Of a stretch of DNA of 32,036 nt, positions 17,558 to 25,307 are shown one piece after another. Origin of the DNA: Candidatus Geothermincola primus (GTDB lineage Bacteria > Actinomycetota > Geothermincolia > Geothermincolales > Geothermincolaceae); contig JACVIX010000022.1 of the NCBI GenBank assembly GCA_015711725.1, positions 1 through 32,036 on the forward strand, in the 5' to 3' direction. The number at the start of each line of letters is the position of its first letter. Position 1 is the stretch's first letter. The position numbers were made by a program, and so were the translations under genes. The notes below the pieces were generated by a model. That model was given only the letters and a program-made list of their open reading frames with translations. It searched no databases and had not been told where the DNA came from.

Positions 17558-18790
17558 TTGTCATTGATCGTGCAGAAGTTCGGCGGCACCTCGGTTGCGG
17601 ATATAGAAAAGATAAAAAGAGTGGCGCAAAGGGTAACACAAACCTATGAACAGGGTAATGACGTAGTGGTGGTCATATCCGCGCTGGGTGATACAACCGA
17701 CCGGTTAATCAAGTTGGCGAAAGAGATCTGCGACCGTCCCCCGGAGAGGGAGATGGACATGCTTCTCTCCACCGGGGAACAGATGTCCGTGGCTTTGTTG
17801 TCCATGGCCATTCACAGCCTTGGTTACCAGGCGATCTCCTTCACCGGCGCCCAAGTAGGTATCGTTACAGATAGCACGCACACCAAAGCTAAGATCATAG
17901 ATATAAAGGTGGCGCGTATACTAGAGGAGCTGTCCAAAGGCAGGATCGTGATAGTCGCGGGATTTCAGGGCGTCTCCTTGGACGATCACATAACCACCTT
18001 GGGAAGGGGAGGATCGGATACGACGGCGGTGGCTCTAGCCGCCTCCCTAGGCGCGGAGGTCTGTGAGATTTATACCGATGTGGAAGGTGTTTTTACCGCC
18101 GATCCCCGACTGGTGCCCGAGGCGCGCAAGATCGACCGCATTACCTATGACGAGATGCTGGAAATGGCTGCCACCGGCGCTAAGGTAATGCAATTACGCA
18201 GCGTGGAATTTGGAAGGAATTATGGGGTGGTGATTCATGTGAGGTCGAACTTCTCCGATAACGAGGGGACCTGGATAACCGATTCCGAGGAACGCATGGA
18301 GAAAGCCATCATCCGTGGGGTTACCCACGATGTGACCGAGGCGAAAATAACTCTTATGGGGGTCCCCGACCGGCCGGGAATAGCAGCTTATCTCTTTCGC
18401 TGCTTAGCAGATGCCAATATAAATGTGGATATGATTATCCAGAACGTGGGCGAGAACAATCAAGCGGATATCTCTTTCACTATTAGCAGGGACGATCTGG
18501 ATAAGGTCAAGTCTATTATGGAGAAAGTGGTGGAAGAGCTGGGCGCCCGCGGTTTCGATTGTGATGAGGAGATCGCCAAGATCAGCCTGATTGGGGCGGG
18601 GATGAAAACTCATCCCGGCGTGGCGGCGGATATGTTCTCCGCCCTGGCGGAGCATAATATTAATATTGAGATGATCAGCACCTCTTCCATAAAGATTAGT
18701 TGTGTGATAAAGGCCTCCGAGGTGCAGAAGGCGGTCCAGGCTGTCCACAGGAAATTCGGCTTGGATAAAGGCGTGGTGATGCATGGATGA
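17558..18790 (+). CDS. lysC: Aspartokinase
   Basis: This 410-aa enzyme phosphorylates aspartate, the first step to lysine, threonine, methionine and diaminopimelate. The kinase domain opens with [10 protein letters not shown], and [26 protein letters not shown] and [15 protein letters not shown] are family motifs. Two ACT domains fill the C-terminus (about 265-335 and 345-405), the second in the [29 protein letters not shown] form linked to feedback inhibition. TTG at 17558 gives the common [12 protein letters not shown] start with GGTGAGGG close by; TTG at 17564 has better spacing from GAGGG and is the alternative. The 230-bp gap upstream has a TATAAT at 17443-17448 but no matching -35 and no convincing lysine riboswitch. 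Confidence 0.98.
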   Translation: MSLIVQKFGGTSVADIEKIKRVAQRVTQTYEQGNDVVVVISALGDTTDRLIKLAKEICDRPPEREMDMLLSTGEQMSVALLSMAIHSLGYQAISFTGAQVGIVTDSTHTKAKIIDIKVARILEELSKGRIVIVAGFQGVSLDDHITTLGRGGSDTTAVALAASLGAEVCEIYTDVEGVFTADPRLVPEARKIDRITYDEMLEMAATGAKVMQLRSVEFGRNYGVVIHVRSNFSDNEGTWITDSEERMEKAIIRGVTHDVTEAKITLMGVPDRPGIAAYLFRCLADANINVDMIIQNVGENNQADISFTISRDDLDKVKSIMEKVVEELGARGFDCDEEIAKISLIGAGMKTHPGVAADMFSALAEHNINIEMISTSSIKISCVIKASEVQKAVQAVHRKFGLDKGVVMHG

Positions 18791-18937
18791 GAGAACTATA
18801 TTGTTGATGGTGGGGTTTGCGGTATGGAGGTGAAATACCCCCAGGGGTAAGGCGGTGGAAAAAGAGATAAAATAAAGAATAATTTTGTCTTGTCGTTAGT
18901 GGAAAAATAGGATTGGAGTTCGTAATGGAGGATGAAC

Positions 18938-19945
18938 ATGTCCAGGGGATTTAAAGTGGCTATCGCGGGCGCAACCGGAGCCGTGGGCGATGCCATGCGC
19001 ACTATCCTGGAGGAGCGCGAGTTCCCCGTGGAGGAGGTGCGATTTCTGGCTTCCCACCGTTCCGAAGGAAAAAAGCTGACTTTCCGGGGAGAGGAGATAA
19101 GCGTACAGGTGCTGGGAAACGACTCCTTTCGAGGTATAGATTTGGCGCTTTTCTCTGCCGGGTCGGCTATATCCAAGGAGTTCGCCCCCGCCGCGGTGAA
19201 AGCGGGCGCGGTGGTGGTGGACAACAGCAGCGCCTTCAGGATGGAGGAGGACGTTCCCCTGGTGGTTCCGGAGGTCAACCCCGAGGAGATAGCCAACCAT
19301 CGAGGGATTATCGCCAATCCTAACTGTTCCACCATCCAGATGGTGGTGGCGCTGAAACCTCTGCATGACAAATGGAGGCTATCTCGGATAGTGGTGTCAA
19401 CCTATCAATCCGTCTCAGGAACCGGGAGAAGGGCCATGGCTGAGCTGGAGGAGCAAGTTAGATCCTGGGTGGAGGGTAAGAAATTAGAGTGTCAGGTTTA
19501 CCCCCATCCCATCGCTTTCAACTGCCTGCCACATATAGATGTATTCCTGGAAAACCACTATACCAAGGAAGAGATGAAGATGGTCCAAGAGACCCAGAAG
19601 ATCATGAAACTCCCCAATCTACCGGTGAACGCCACCGCCGTACGAGTTCCGGTGATGGTGGGCCACTCTGAGTCCGTCTATGCGGAGTTCGAGGAGGAGG
19701 TCTCCTCGGAGGAAGCCACACTTTTGCTAAAGGAGGCGCCCGGTGTGGAAGTGGTGGATGACCCGGGCAAGAACGTCTATCCTCTAGCCATTGATGCTGA
19801 GGGCAAGGACCCATGTTATGTTGGAAGAATACGTGTGGATCTTTATAATCGCCGCGCTTTGAGCTTCTGGGTAGTGGCTGATAACCTACGCAAAGGGGCC
19901 GCGCTCAACGCGATCCAGATAGCGGAAGAGCTGATTAAGGAATAG
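18938..19945 (+). CDS. asd: Aspartate-semialdehyde dehydrogenase
   Basis: This 335-aa NADPH enzyme reduces aspartyl phosphate to the semialdehyde, directly after LysC. The nucleotide loop is AIAGATGAVG (about 9-17), the catalytic cysteine is Cys130 in NPNCSTIQM, and QSVSGTGRRAM, FNCLPHIDVF and VPVMVGHSESVYAEF are diagnostic. ATG at 18938 is chosen because GGAGG lies 6 nt upstream; ATG at 18932 abuts that site. The gap to lysC is 147 bp and includes the inverted repeat TACCCCCAGGGGTA at 18836-18849, with no T tract after it. The following CPBP gene starts only 11 nt after the stop. Confidence 0.98.
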   Translation: MSRGFKVAIAGATGAVGDAMRTILEEREFPVEEVRFLASHRSEGKKLTFRGEEISVQVLGNDSFRGIDLALFSAGSAISKEFAPAAVKAGAVVVDNSSAFRMEEDVPLVVPEVNPEEIANHRGIIANPNCSTIQMVVALKPLHDKWRLSRIVVSTYQSVSGTGRRAMAELEEQVRSWVEGKKLECQVYPHPIAFNCLPHIDVFLENHYTKEEMKMVQETQKIMKLPNLPVNATAVRVPVMVGHSESVYAEFEEEVSSEEATLLLKEAPGVEVVDDPGKNVYPLAIDAEGKDPCYVGRIRVDLYNRRALSFWVVADNLRKGAALNAIQIAEELIKE

Positions 19946-19956
19946 GAGAAAGAGAG

Positions 19957-21045
19957 ATTACCGAGGATCAAGCGAGGGTTTATTGCGGGGACCATCCTGA
20001 GCGGCTGGCCATCGCTTGCTGCGTTGAGTGCGGAAAGGCTCTCTGCGAGGAATGCGCCCGGAAGGTCGGCCTCCGCTTCTATTGCTCTGGTTGCGTGGGG
20101 GACGCACAGGTCAAAAAAGAAAGCGTTACCATAGGAGGACAGGTCCAGCCACCCTCCTACCCAGGAAACTTTACTTCTAGCCCCTACCAAGCCCCGTCAC
20201 CCACCAACTATGGATATAACCAGCCATGGGCTCCTAATTACCCCCAGGGGTATTATGGAAGTTATCCTTATCACCAATTCTATCCCTACTCTTATCCACC
20301 TCCCCCACCGCCGGGAACCTTTTTGGATCGGTATGCCAGTATGAATCCCCGGGAGTCCTGGTGGAGATCGATCAAATGGGGGGTGAAAGAAAGCATCCTC
20401 GCCCTAGTGCTCATCTTCGTTCTCTATTACGCGATTTCTCTGATCCCGGCGCTGATTGCCGGCTCCGATTACCGCAACATCTCCGTCTTCTCCTATGTCT
20501 TGCTCATGTGCCCTCTCTTCGCCGCCTCGGCATATTTCATCGCCCGTAGACAGGGCCAAGGGCTTAGGGAGTTGGGCTTGAAGAGCGGATCGCTCAAGCG
20601 TGAGATAGAGTGGGGGACATTGGGAGGGTTTCTCGCGCTCATCGGCAACGTGGGCCTATTCTACATCTTATGGTTAATATATTATCTTTTAACTGGCGAA
20701 CGCCTGGTCAATCCCCAGATGAACGTGTTGAAGTCCCAGAAGGGGCTGATGCTGGTGGTCTATATACTCTCCATAGTGGTTTTCGCCCCCATTTTCGAGG
20801 AACTTTTTTTCCGGGGGGTTCTCTATCCTCCCCTGCGTAACAAACTGGGAAGGACCCAGGGTATGGTATTGCTCGCCTTTATCTTCGCCTTCCTTCACTT
20901 CCAGCCTTCTGGAATGTTCTCCCTCTTTATGGTGGGTCTGATTCTGACCTTTCTCTACGAAGAGACAGAGTCGCTCTACCCCTCTATAATCGCGCACGCC
21001 ATCAATAACACAGTGGTGCTGCTTACCATGCTGCTTTTAGGATAG
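19957..21045 (+). CDS. CPBP intramembrane protease-like protein with B-box zinc finger (ATT start)
   Basis: This protein of about 362 aa starts with a Cys/His zinc finger (Cys10, His13, Cys22, Cys25, Cys30, Cys33, Cys43 and Cys46). A Pro/Tyr/Gly-rich linker (about 65-120) follows, then several transmembrane segments with the CPBP (Abi) motifs EELFFRG (Glu281, Glu282, Arg286), FLHF (His314) and HAINN (His347). CPBP proteins are glutamate-type intramembrane proteases or related membrane proteins. Between the in-frame stop at 19936 and the finger there is no ATG, GTG or TTG. ATT at 19957, with GGAG 8 nt upstream, is the best start. GTG at 20095 is the first usual start but would delete the finger. 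The adjacent paralogue has the same layout with a normal ATG. The substrate is unknown. Confidence 0.82.
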   Translation: MTEDQARVYCGDHPERLAIACCVECGKALCEECARKVGLRFYCSGCVGDAQVKKESVTIGGQVQPPSYPGNFTSSPYQAPSPTNYGYNQPWAPNYPQGYYGSYPYHQFYPYSYPPPPPPGTFLDRYASMNPRESWWRSIKWGVKESILALVLIFVLYYAISLIPALIAGSDYRNISVFSYVLLMCPLFAASAYFIARRQGQGLRELGLKSGSLKREIEWGTLGGFLALIGNVGLFYILWLIYYLLTGERLVNPQMNVLKSQKGLMLVVYILSIVVFAPIFEELFFRGVLYPPLRNKLGRTQGMVLLAFIFAFLHFQPSGMFSLFMVGLILTFLYEETESLYPSIIAHAINNTVVLLTMLLLG

Positions 21046-21136
21046 GGGGCGACGCGGTTTATAATGCTCCCGGAACGGTCGATGATTATACGAAAGCTCA
21101 AACCAAAAACGGAAAAGAGTATGGAGGAAAGTTGGC

Positions 21137-22519
21137 ATGGGTAATGAGCGCGCTGGCATTCCCTTCTGCGTGAATCACCCGGGAGTGAGAGCTCGGGCGA
21201 GATGCGTATCTTGCGGCAACTATATATGCGAGGGATGCCTGCGGGAGAACCATGCAAGAGCCATGTGCCCCTCCTGCTGGGAGAGACTGCGAAGGGCGCC
21301 AGAAGAGATTGGTAGGATATCGACTGAGTCGCGGGAGGCTTCGCCCCAAAGGATTAATGATGAGGGAGGCGGCAAAGGAGCTCCGCCTGTCTACCCCAGG
21401 ACACCTCATGAGACAATAGGAAAGACGAGCCAACCTCGACCGGTGGGACCCACTGTATATGCTTGCTGTTCCTATCACCCAGGGGTAAGGGCGGTGGCCC
21501 GTTGCGTCAATTGCGGTGCCTTCCTATGCGCTCAGTGTCGGAGGATAGATCAGGGAAAGAGATATTGCAAGGACTGCTATAACTTCCTTGTGGATAAAAG
21601 AATGGCGGTGGCTCCTTCTCCAGCCGGAATTTACCCCTATTATCCGAGCGGGCCAAGCTTCCAGCATTCTGAAAGTTCCTCGGGGTATCCTCGGATTCCA
21701 GGCGGGCAGCAAGCGCCAGGATATCCTTATCCCGCCGTCCCAGCACCATCGCCAAAACTCCCTTATCCTTATATATCCGCGCGCCCCCTGGGAAGATCGG
21801 CATTAGAGAACGCCCAGTGGAAGCTTTGGCCAGGGATACTCTTTCTACCGGTACCTTTCATTGCCAGCGGGGCCGTCACCTATCTGATGAACAAGGGCCC
21901 CGAGCTTACCTTGGGAGCGGCGACCCTGCTCCTTTCCATGGTCGTCTATACCATGTTCACCTTCTTCGCGGTGATCACCGTCAGCCGCTATGGCAACGCC
22001 ACAGAATCCTTGGGACTAATCACCTGGGACGTTAAATCCAGTTTGGCAATGGGGTTGGTGGGGGGAGTTGTCTGTTACTGGCTATCCATGGCGTTTGCCC
22101 TGCTTTCGTACGCTTCGCTCCATAACCTGGAATGGGTGGAGAAGTGGCTGGAGGGACTCTTTGAGGTGAATATGAAATCTGGCGTATCAGGTGTCGATCT
22201 GATTATCGCCTTTCTGCTCATAGTAGTTGCCGCGCCCATATGCGAGGAAATCTTTTTTCGCGGCTATCTCTATCCCCCTATGCGACGGTTTATGGGAAGG
22301 GGGGCGGCGATTATCGTTAATGCCTTACTCTTTTCCTTGGTTCACTTCAGTCTTTTTGGGCTAATGAGCAGGATGGTGGCTGGCTGTATCTTCTGCCTCC
22401 TCTACGAATATAAGGAGAACCTGGCGGCGCCCATCGTCGCCCACGCTGTCAACAACTTCATAGCGTTCATGCTCCCCTTGATTACCTTCCAGTCCATGCG
22501 TCTTCTACGCCTGGGATGA
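21137..22519 (+). CDS. CPBP intramembrane protease-like protein with two B-box zinc fingers
   Basis: This 460-aa protein has two N-terminal B-box-like fingers, each with the pattern C-x-x-HPG-VRA-x-ARC-x-x-CG-x-x-x-C-x-x-C (about 11-47 and 111-147). A Pro/Tyr/Gly-rich linker (about 158-220) leads to a multi-pass membrane domain with CPBP motifs EEIFFRG (Glu370, Glu371, Arg375), LVHF (His403) and HAVNN (His436). ATG at 21137 has GGAGG 9 nt upstream. It is a tandem paralogue of the preceding gene, 91 bp away, and probably arose by duplication with gain or loss of one finger. The function is unknown; the fingers suggest cytoplasmic protein contacts. Confidence 0.9.
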   Translation: MGNERAGIPFCVNHPGVRARARCVSCGNYICEGCLRENHARAMCPSCWERLRRAPEEIGRISTESREASPQRINDEGGGKGAPPVYPRTPHETIGKTSQPRPVGPTVYACCSYHPGVRAVARCVNCGAFLCAQCRRIDQGKRYCKDCYNFLVDKRMAVAPSPAGIYPYYPSGPSFQHSESSSGYPRIPGGQQAPGYPYPAVPAPSPKLPYPYISARPLGRSALENAQWKLWPGILFLPVPFIASGAVTYLMNKGPELTLGAATLLLSMVVYTMFTFFAVITVSRYGNATESLGLITWDVKSSLAMGLVGGVVCYWLSMAFALLSYASLHNLEWVEKWLEGLFEVNMKSGVSGVDLIIAFLLIVVAAPICEEIFFRGYLYPPMRRFMGRGAAIIVNALLFSLVHFSLFGLMSRMVAGCIFCLLYEYKENLAAPIVAHAVNNFIAFMLPLITFQSMRLLRLG

Positions 22520-23087
22520 TTTGAGCCCGCCGTTATCGCCTCATACGGAAAATCATAAATAACCCCGAAGAAAAAGACATCTGCGGGACTTCCGTTTACG
22601 CGAATTGATATAGGAATAGAAGAAAACCGTAAACGATCCTCAATGGGAAATGGCGAGGAGCAAGATGAAATTTGACGATGGCTAAGACATTCATTGCCCA
22701 CGCGGGATTCCTAGCGCTTTGGTGGGATGTCGCCCGACCTACTCTCCAGGAGTGGAGAACACCATTTTAACCGAAAAACAGAAGTATTTTCCTTTGAAAT
22801 CGCGGCAAGGACAAGGGCTGCTACCGCGGGCGAAACGCGGCCGCTTTCGCATAGGTGAACGTTGCGCCCTCGAATAGATGGGAGGCATCTGGGTCGTTTG
22901 ATCGGGACTCTTGATATAAGTAGAACCTGGATAAGAGGATTTGCGGGAGAAAAAAAAGAAAGATTAATATGAAATAGGTTTTAGCAGATAGGTGGGAACT
23001 TTATTTTACATTATGTTAATATTGAGTTTGGCTGAGGGTAAAAAGTTTGCGTGGGAAAATGACCGAATGTTGGGGAGGAGGTTGTAG
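22520..23087. other. 568-bp non-coding gap
   Basis: No open frame with a ribosome binding site and no recognised RNA family. CGTTTACG (22593-22600) and CGTAAACG (22628-22635) form an 8-bp inverted repeat with a 27-nt loop and no T tract. A GC-rich segment with several short complementary arms lies at about 22700-22910, and the last 150 bp are AT-rich. Confidence 0.55.
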
Positions 23088-24434
23088 ATGATTTGCCCAA
23101 CGTGTGGGTGGGAGAATCCTGATTACGCCACCTTTTGCGAGATATGCAAGAAGGATTTGCGAAAGGAATTGGAGAGGGGGGCATCTGGGGAAGCCATTGC
23201 GCCACGGATCGCTTCACGGGTGAGCAATCAACATCGGAAAGAGAAGAAGACTCAAGCGCTGAAAAGGACCTCTTATATACGGGAGGCTAACCAGGCTCCT
23301 TCCGCGCCGATACATCTGGAGGTGGAGAGAATCACTCTCGGAGGAGACACAGGCGCGTCATCGCCGACTCCGTTTCCATCGGTTGAGCCAGTCTATCCAG
23401 TCCAGGAGGTCGCTTCCGCGGCGAAAGAGGCGGAGGTGCAGCTTCCGGGAACCGAGGCTTTCAAAGCCATGGGAGCCGGAGAGGAGGGCCAACACCCGTC
23501 TACTTCAATCGGTCCTACGGCGGTCATGCCCCCTCTCCATCAACCCCAGGGCTCGGGTAGATCGGAGAAGGCCGTTTGCCCGCAATGTTATGCGGAGAAT
23601 CCACCGCAGAATCTCTTTTGTCAGGAATGTGGTTCGCCTATGCCCACCGTAACGCCCGGGGCTACCGGCGCTGCCACAATGCGAAGCGGGGCGACCTTTT
23701 ATTCGCGAGGGACAGGGACCGCCCAAGAGCTTTCCAGGCGAGGGGAGATGGCGCCTTCGGCGAGGGAAGCAACCAGGGCAATGGTCCCTGTGGAAGGTGT
23801 GGAAGGAAGAGAGAGGAAAAAGACATTCTCTTTCGCCGATGTATTGGCAATCTTTTCCCTGGTGACTTTGGGCTTGGCGCTATCCCCGATTTTTAAATGG
23901 AGAAAGGGCATGAACGTCTCCATCTTCGGCTATCAGGGGGTAAATCGTCCTGGAGGCCCAGGAATCTTGCCCTATGCGGGATGGGAATGGCTGACCCTTG
24001 GGGTTGTGACGGCTCTGGCCTTAGCCCTGACACTGGCCTTCCTTTTAATTCGCGTGGGCAGGGGCAATATGTTTATTCTGGCGGGATGGATCGCTCTATT
24101 CCCCTTCATCTATCTGGTTGCTCAAAGCCTGCTTCCTTTGAGGACTCAAGGGATGGAGTTGGAAAAAGCGGTTGGCTTCGGCAAACTCTTCTTTGGCGGA
24201 GGCGCCTATCCCTATTCCCTGGAACCAACCGTCTGGCTGTTAGTGGGTGGAGGGGTCCTTCTTCTACTGGCGGGGCTGTTATCTCCCCCTCGAAGATGGC
24301 TGAGGCTGGTAAGCCTTATATCTTTTGGAGCGACCGTGGGAGGATTGGCGATCTTTTGCGCCATGGCCTATAACTGGAACATTTTCATCCCGGAAGCGGT
24401 AAAACTCCTGGGAAAGCCCTCAATCTTCCTGTGA
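23088..24434 (+). CDS. Double zinc-ribbon membrane protein (unknown)
   Basis: This 448-aa protein has two zinc ribbons of identical spacing C-x2-C-x10-C-x2-C (Cys3, Cys6, Cys17, Cys20 and Cys164, Cys167, Cys178, Cys181), separated by a long Pro/Ala/Glu-rich disordered region. About five transmembrane segments fill residues 248-440 (for example ADVLAIFSLVTLGLALSPIF and PTVWLLVGGGVLLLLAGLL). No enzymatic motif is visible. ATG at 23088 has GGAGG 6 nt upstream. The zinc-binding head, disordered linker and membrane tail echo the two upstream CPBP proteins. Its last 20 codons are duplicated downstream by a 151-bp tandem repeat. Confidence 0.85.
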   Translation: MICPTCGWENPDYATFCEICKKDLRKELERGASGEAIAPRIASRVSNQHRKEKKTQALKRTSYIREANQAPSAPIHLEVERITLGGDTGASSPTPFPSVEPVYPVQEVASAAKEAEVQLPGTEAFKAMGAGEEGQHPSTSIGPTAVMPPLHQPQGSGRSEKAVCPQCYAENPPQNLFCQECGSPMPTVTPGATGAATMRSGATFYSRGTGTAQELSRRGEMAPSAREATRAMVPVEGVEGRERKKTFSFADVLAIFSLVTLGLALSPIFKWRKGMNVSIFGYQGVNRPGGPGILPYAGWEWLTLGVVTALALALTLAFLLIRVGRGNMFILAGWIALFPFIYLVAQSLLPLRTQGMELEKAVGFGKLFFGGGAYPYSLEPTVWLLVGGGVLLLLAGLLSPPRRWLRLVSLISFGATVGGLAIFCAMAYNWNIFIPEAVKLLGKPSIFL

Positions 24435-24672
24435 AAGAAATTGTCTTTGCCCGAGCGAGCATGTCTTGAAGAAGAGATAAGTGGGCGCTGACCTCCCCAT
24501 ATCACCAAAATTCCTCGTTCGCAACTGGAACATTTTCATCCCGGAAGCGGTAAAACTCCTGGGAAAGCCCTCAATCATCCTGTGAAAGAAATTGTCTTTG
24601 CCCAAGCGAGTATGTCTTGAAGAAGAGACAAGTGGGCGCTGACCTCCCCATATCACCAAAATTCCTCGTTCG
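24372..24672. repeat. 151-bp tandem duplication of a gene's 3' end
   Basis: Copy 1 (24372-24522) includes the last 20 codons and stop of the zinc-ribbon gene; copy 2 (24523-24672) repeats them and the downstream spacer with about four mismatches. Copy 2 carries a silent gene tail (NWNIFIPEAVKLLGKPSIIL-stop, one residue changed) with no start codon. The rest of the gap up to 24748 shows no gene. Confidence 0.95.
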
Positions 24673-24748
24673 TCCTAATTCCATTTTGGAAAGGGCGCAG
24701 TCCTTTGGTCTAAAGCTATGCGAAGGCCGCCTGCATGTCACCAGCATA

Positions 24749-24777
24749 TTGACTTGCCACCTCCTCTCAGTTAAAAT
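24749..24777 (+). promoter_or_regulatory. Promoter of the marR-macAB operon with overlapping operator candidate
   Basis: TTGACT (24749-24754) and TAAAAT (24772-24777) are exactly 17 bp apart. The inverted repeat AATATTT (24775-24781) / AAATATT (24791-24797) with a 9-bp gap overlaps the -10 box and the expected start near 24784. An AT-rich palindrome at this place is a good candidate for autoregulation by the MarR protein encoded next. Confidence 0.65.
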
Positions 24778-24829
24778 ATTTAGCAATACAAAATATTAGC
24801 GTCATAAAACATTTATTCCTCGAGAAAAA

Positions 24830-24841
24830 AGGAGCGCTCCT
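24830..24841 (+). promoter_or_regulatory. Palindromic ribosome binding site of the marR gene
   Basis: The perfect palindrome AGGAGCGCTCCT contains the GGAG ribosome binding site and ends directly before the ATG at 24842. Intermolecular or cruciform pairing could mask the site, and it could also serve as a protein-binding site. Confidence 0.5.
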
Positions 24842-25297
24842 ATGAAAGGCAGTCATTTACTGGAATACGCCAGTCAGTTGGAATCTATGATTCCGGTTTT
24901 CATCCGGGTGGGAAGAAATCTTGAGACCAAGAGACTCTCCCGTTATTCCCTCACCCTCCCACAGTTTTTCGCTCTAGCGGTTTTGGAAAATAATGGTCCA
25001 TGCAAGATGAAAGAACTAGGTTTGGAGTTGGGCCTTTCTCTGGGAACAGTAACCGGCATCGTCGACCGATTAATAAGAGAAGGACTGGTGGAACGTTATA
25101 CCGACCAGCGCGATAGACGGGTGGTGAGAGTGAAGCTTTCCTCCAAGGGAGAAGAAATCCTGAGGAAGATTCATGAAGACAGAAAAAGAGCCCTGGCGGA
25201 AAGGATAAGTGGGCTAAGCGATTCGGAATTGAATCAGTTGATAGAAACCTTGTCCAGTATCGGCGCGCTCTTTTCTCAAGACGGCGCGGACCAATGA
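24842..25297 (+). CDS. MarR-family transcriptional regulator
   Basis: This 151-aa winged helix-turn-helix regulator has LTLPQFFALAVLENNGPCKMKELG leading into the recognition region LSLGTVTGIVDRLIREGLVERY, and the wing DQRDRRVVRVKLSSKGEEIL. Length and layout match MarR dimers that repress efflux operons and release DNA on ligand binding. It is the first gene of the operon, 10 nt before the MacA-like gene, and sits behind a promoter with an overlapping AT-rich palindrome, so autorepression and control of the exporter are likely. The ligand is unknown. Confidence 0.94.
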   Translation: MKGSHLLEYASQLESMIPVFIRVGRNLETKRLSRYSLTLPQFFALAVLENNGPCKMKELGLELGLSLGTVTGIVDRLIREGLVERYTDQRDRRVVRVKLSSKGEEILRKIHEDRKRALAERISGLSDSELNQLIETLSSIGALFSQDGADQ

Positions 25298-25307
25298 GAG
25301 GTGGCAG

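Noticed and set aside
18836-18849. TACCCCCAGGGGTA inverted repeat as lysC terminator (also at 20239-20252)
   Set aside because: No T tract follows and the second occurrence is inside a Pro/Tyr-rich coding linker, so a shared function is unlikely.
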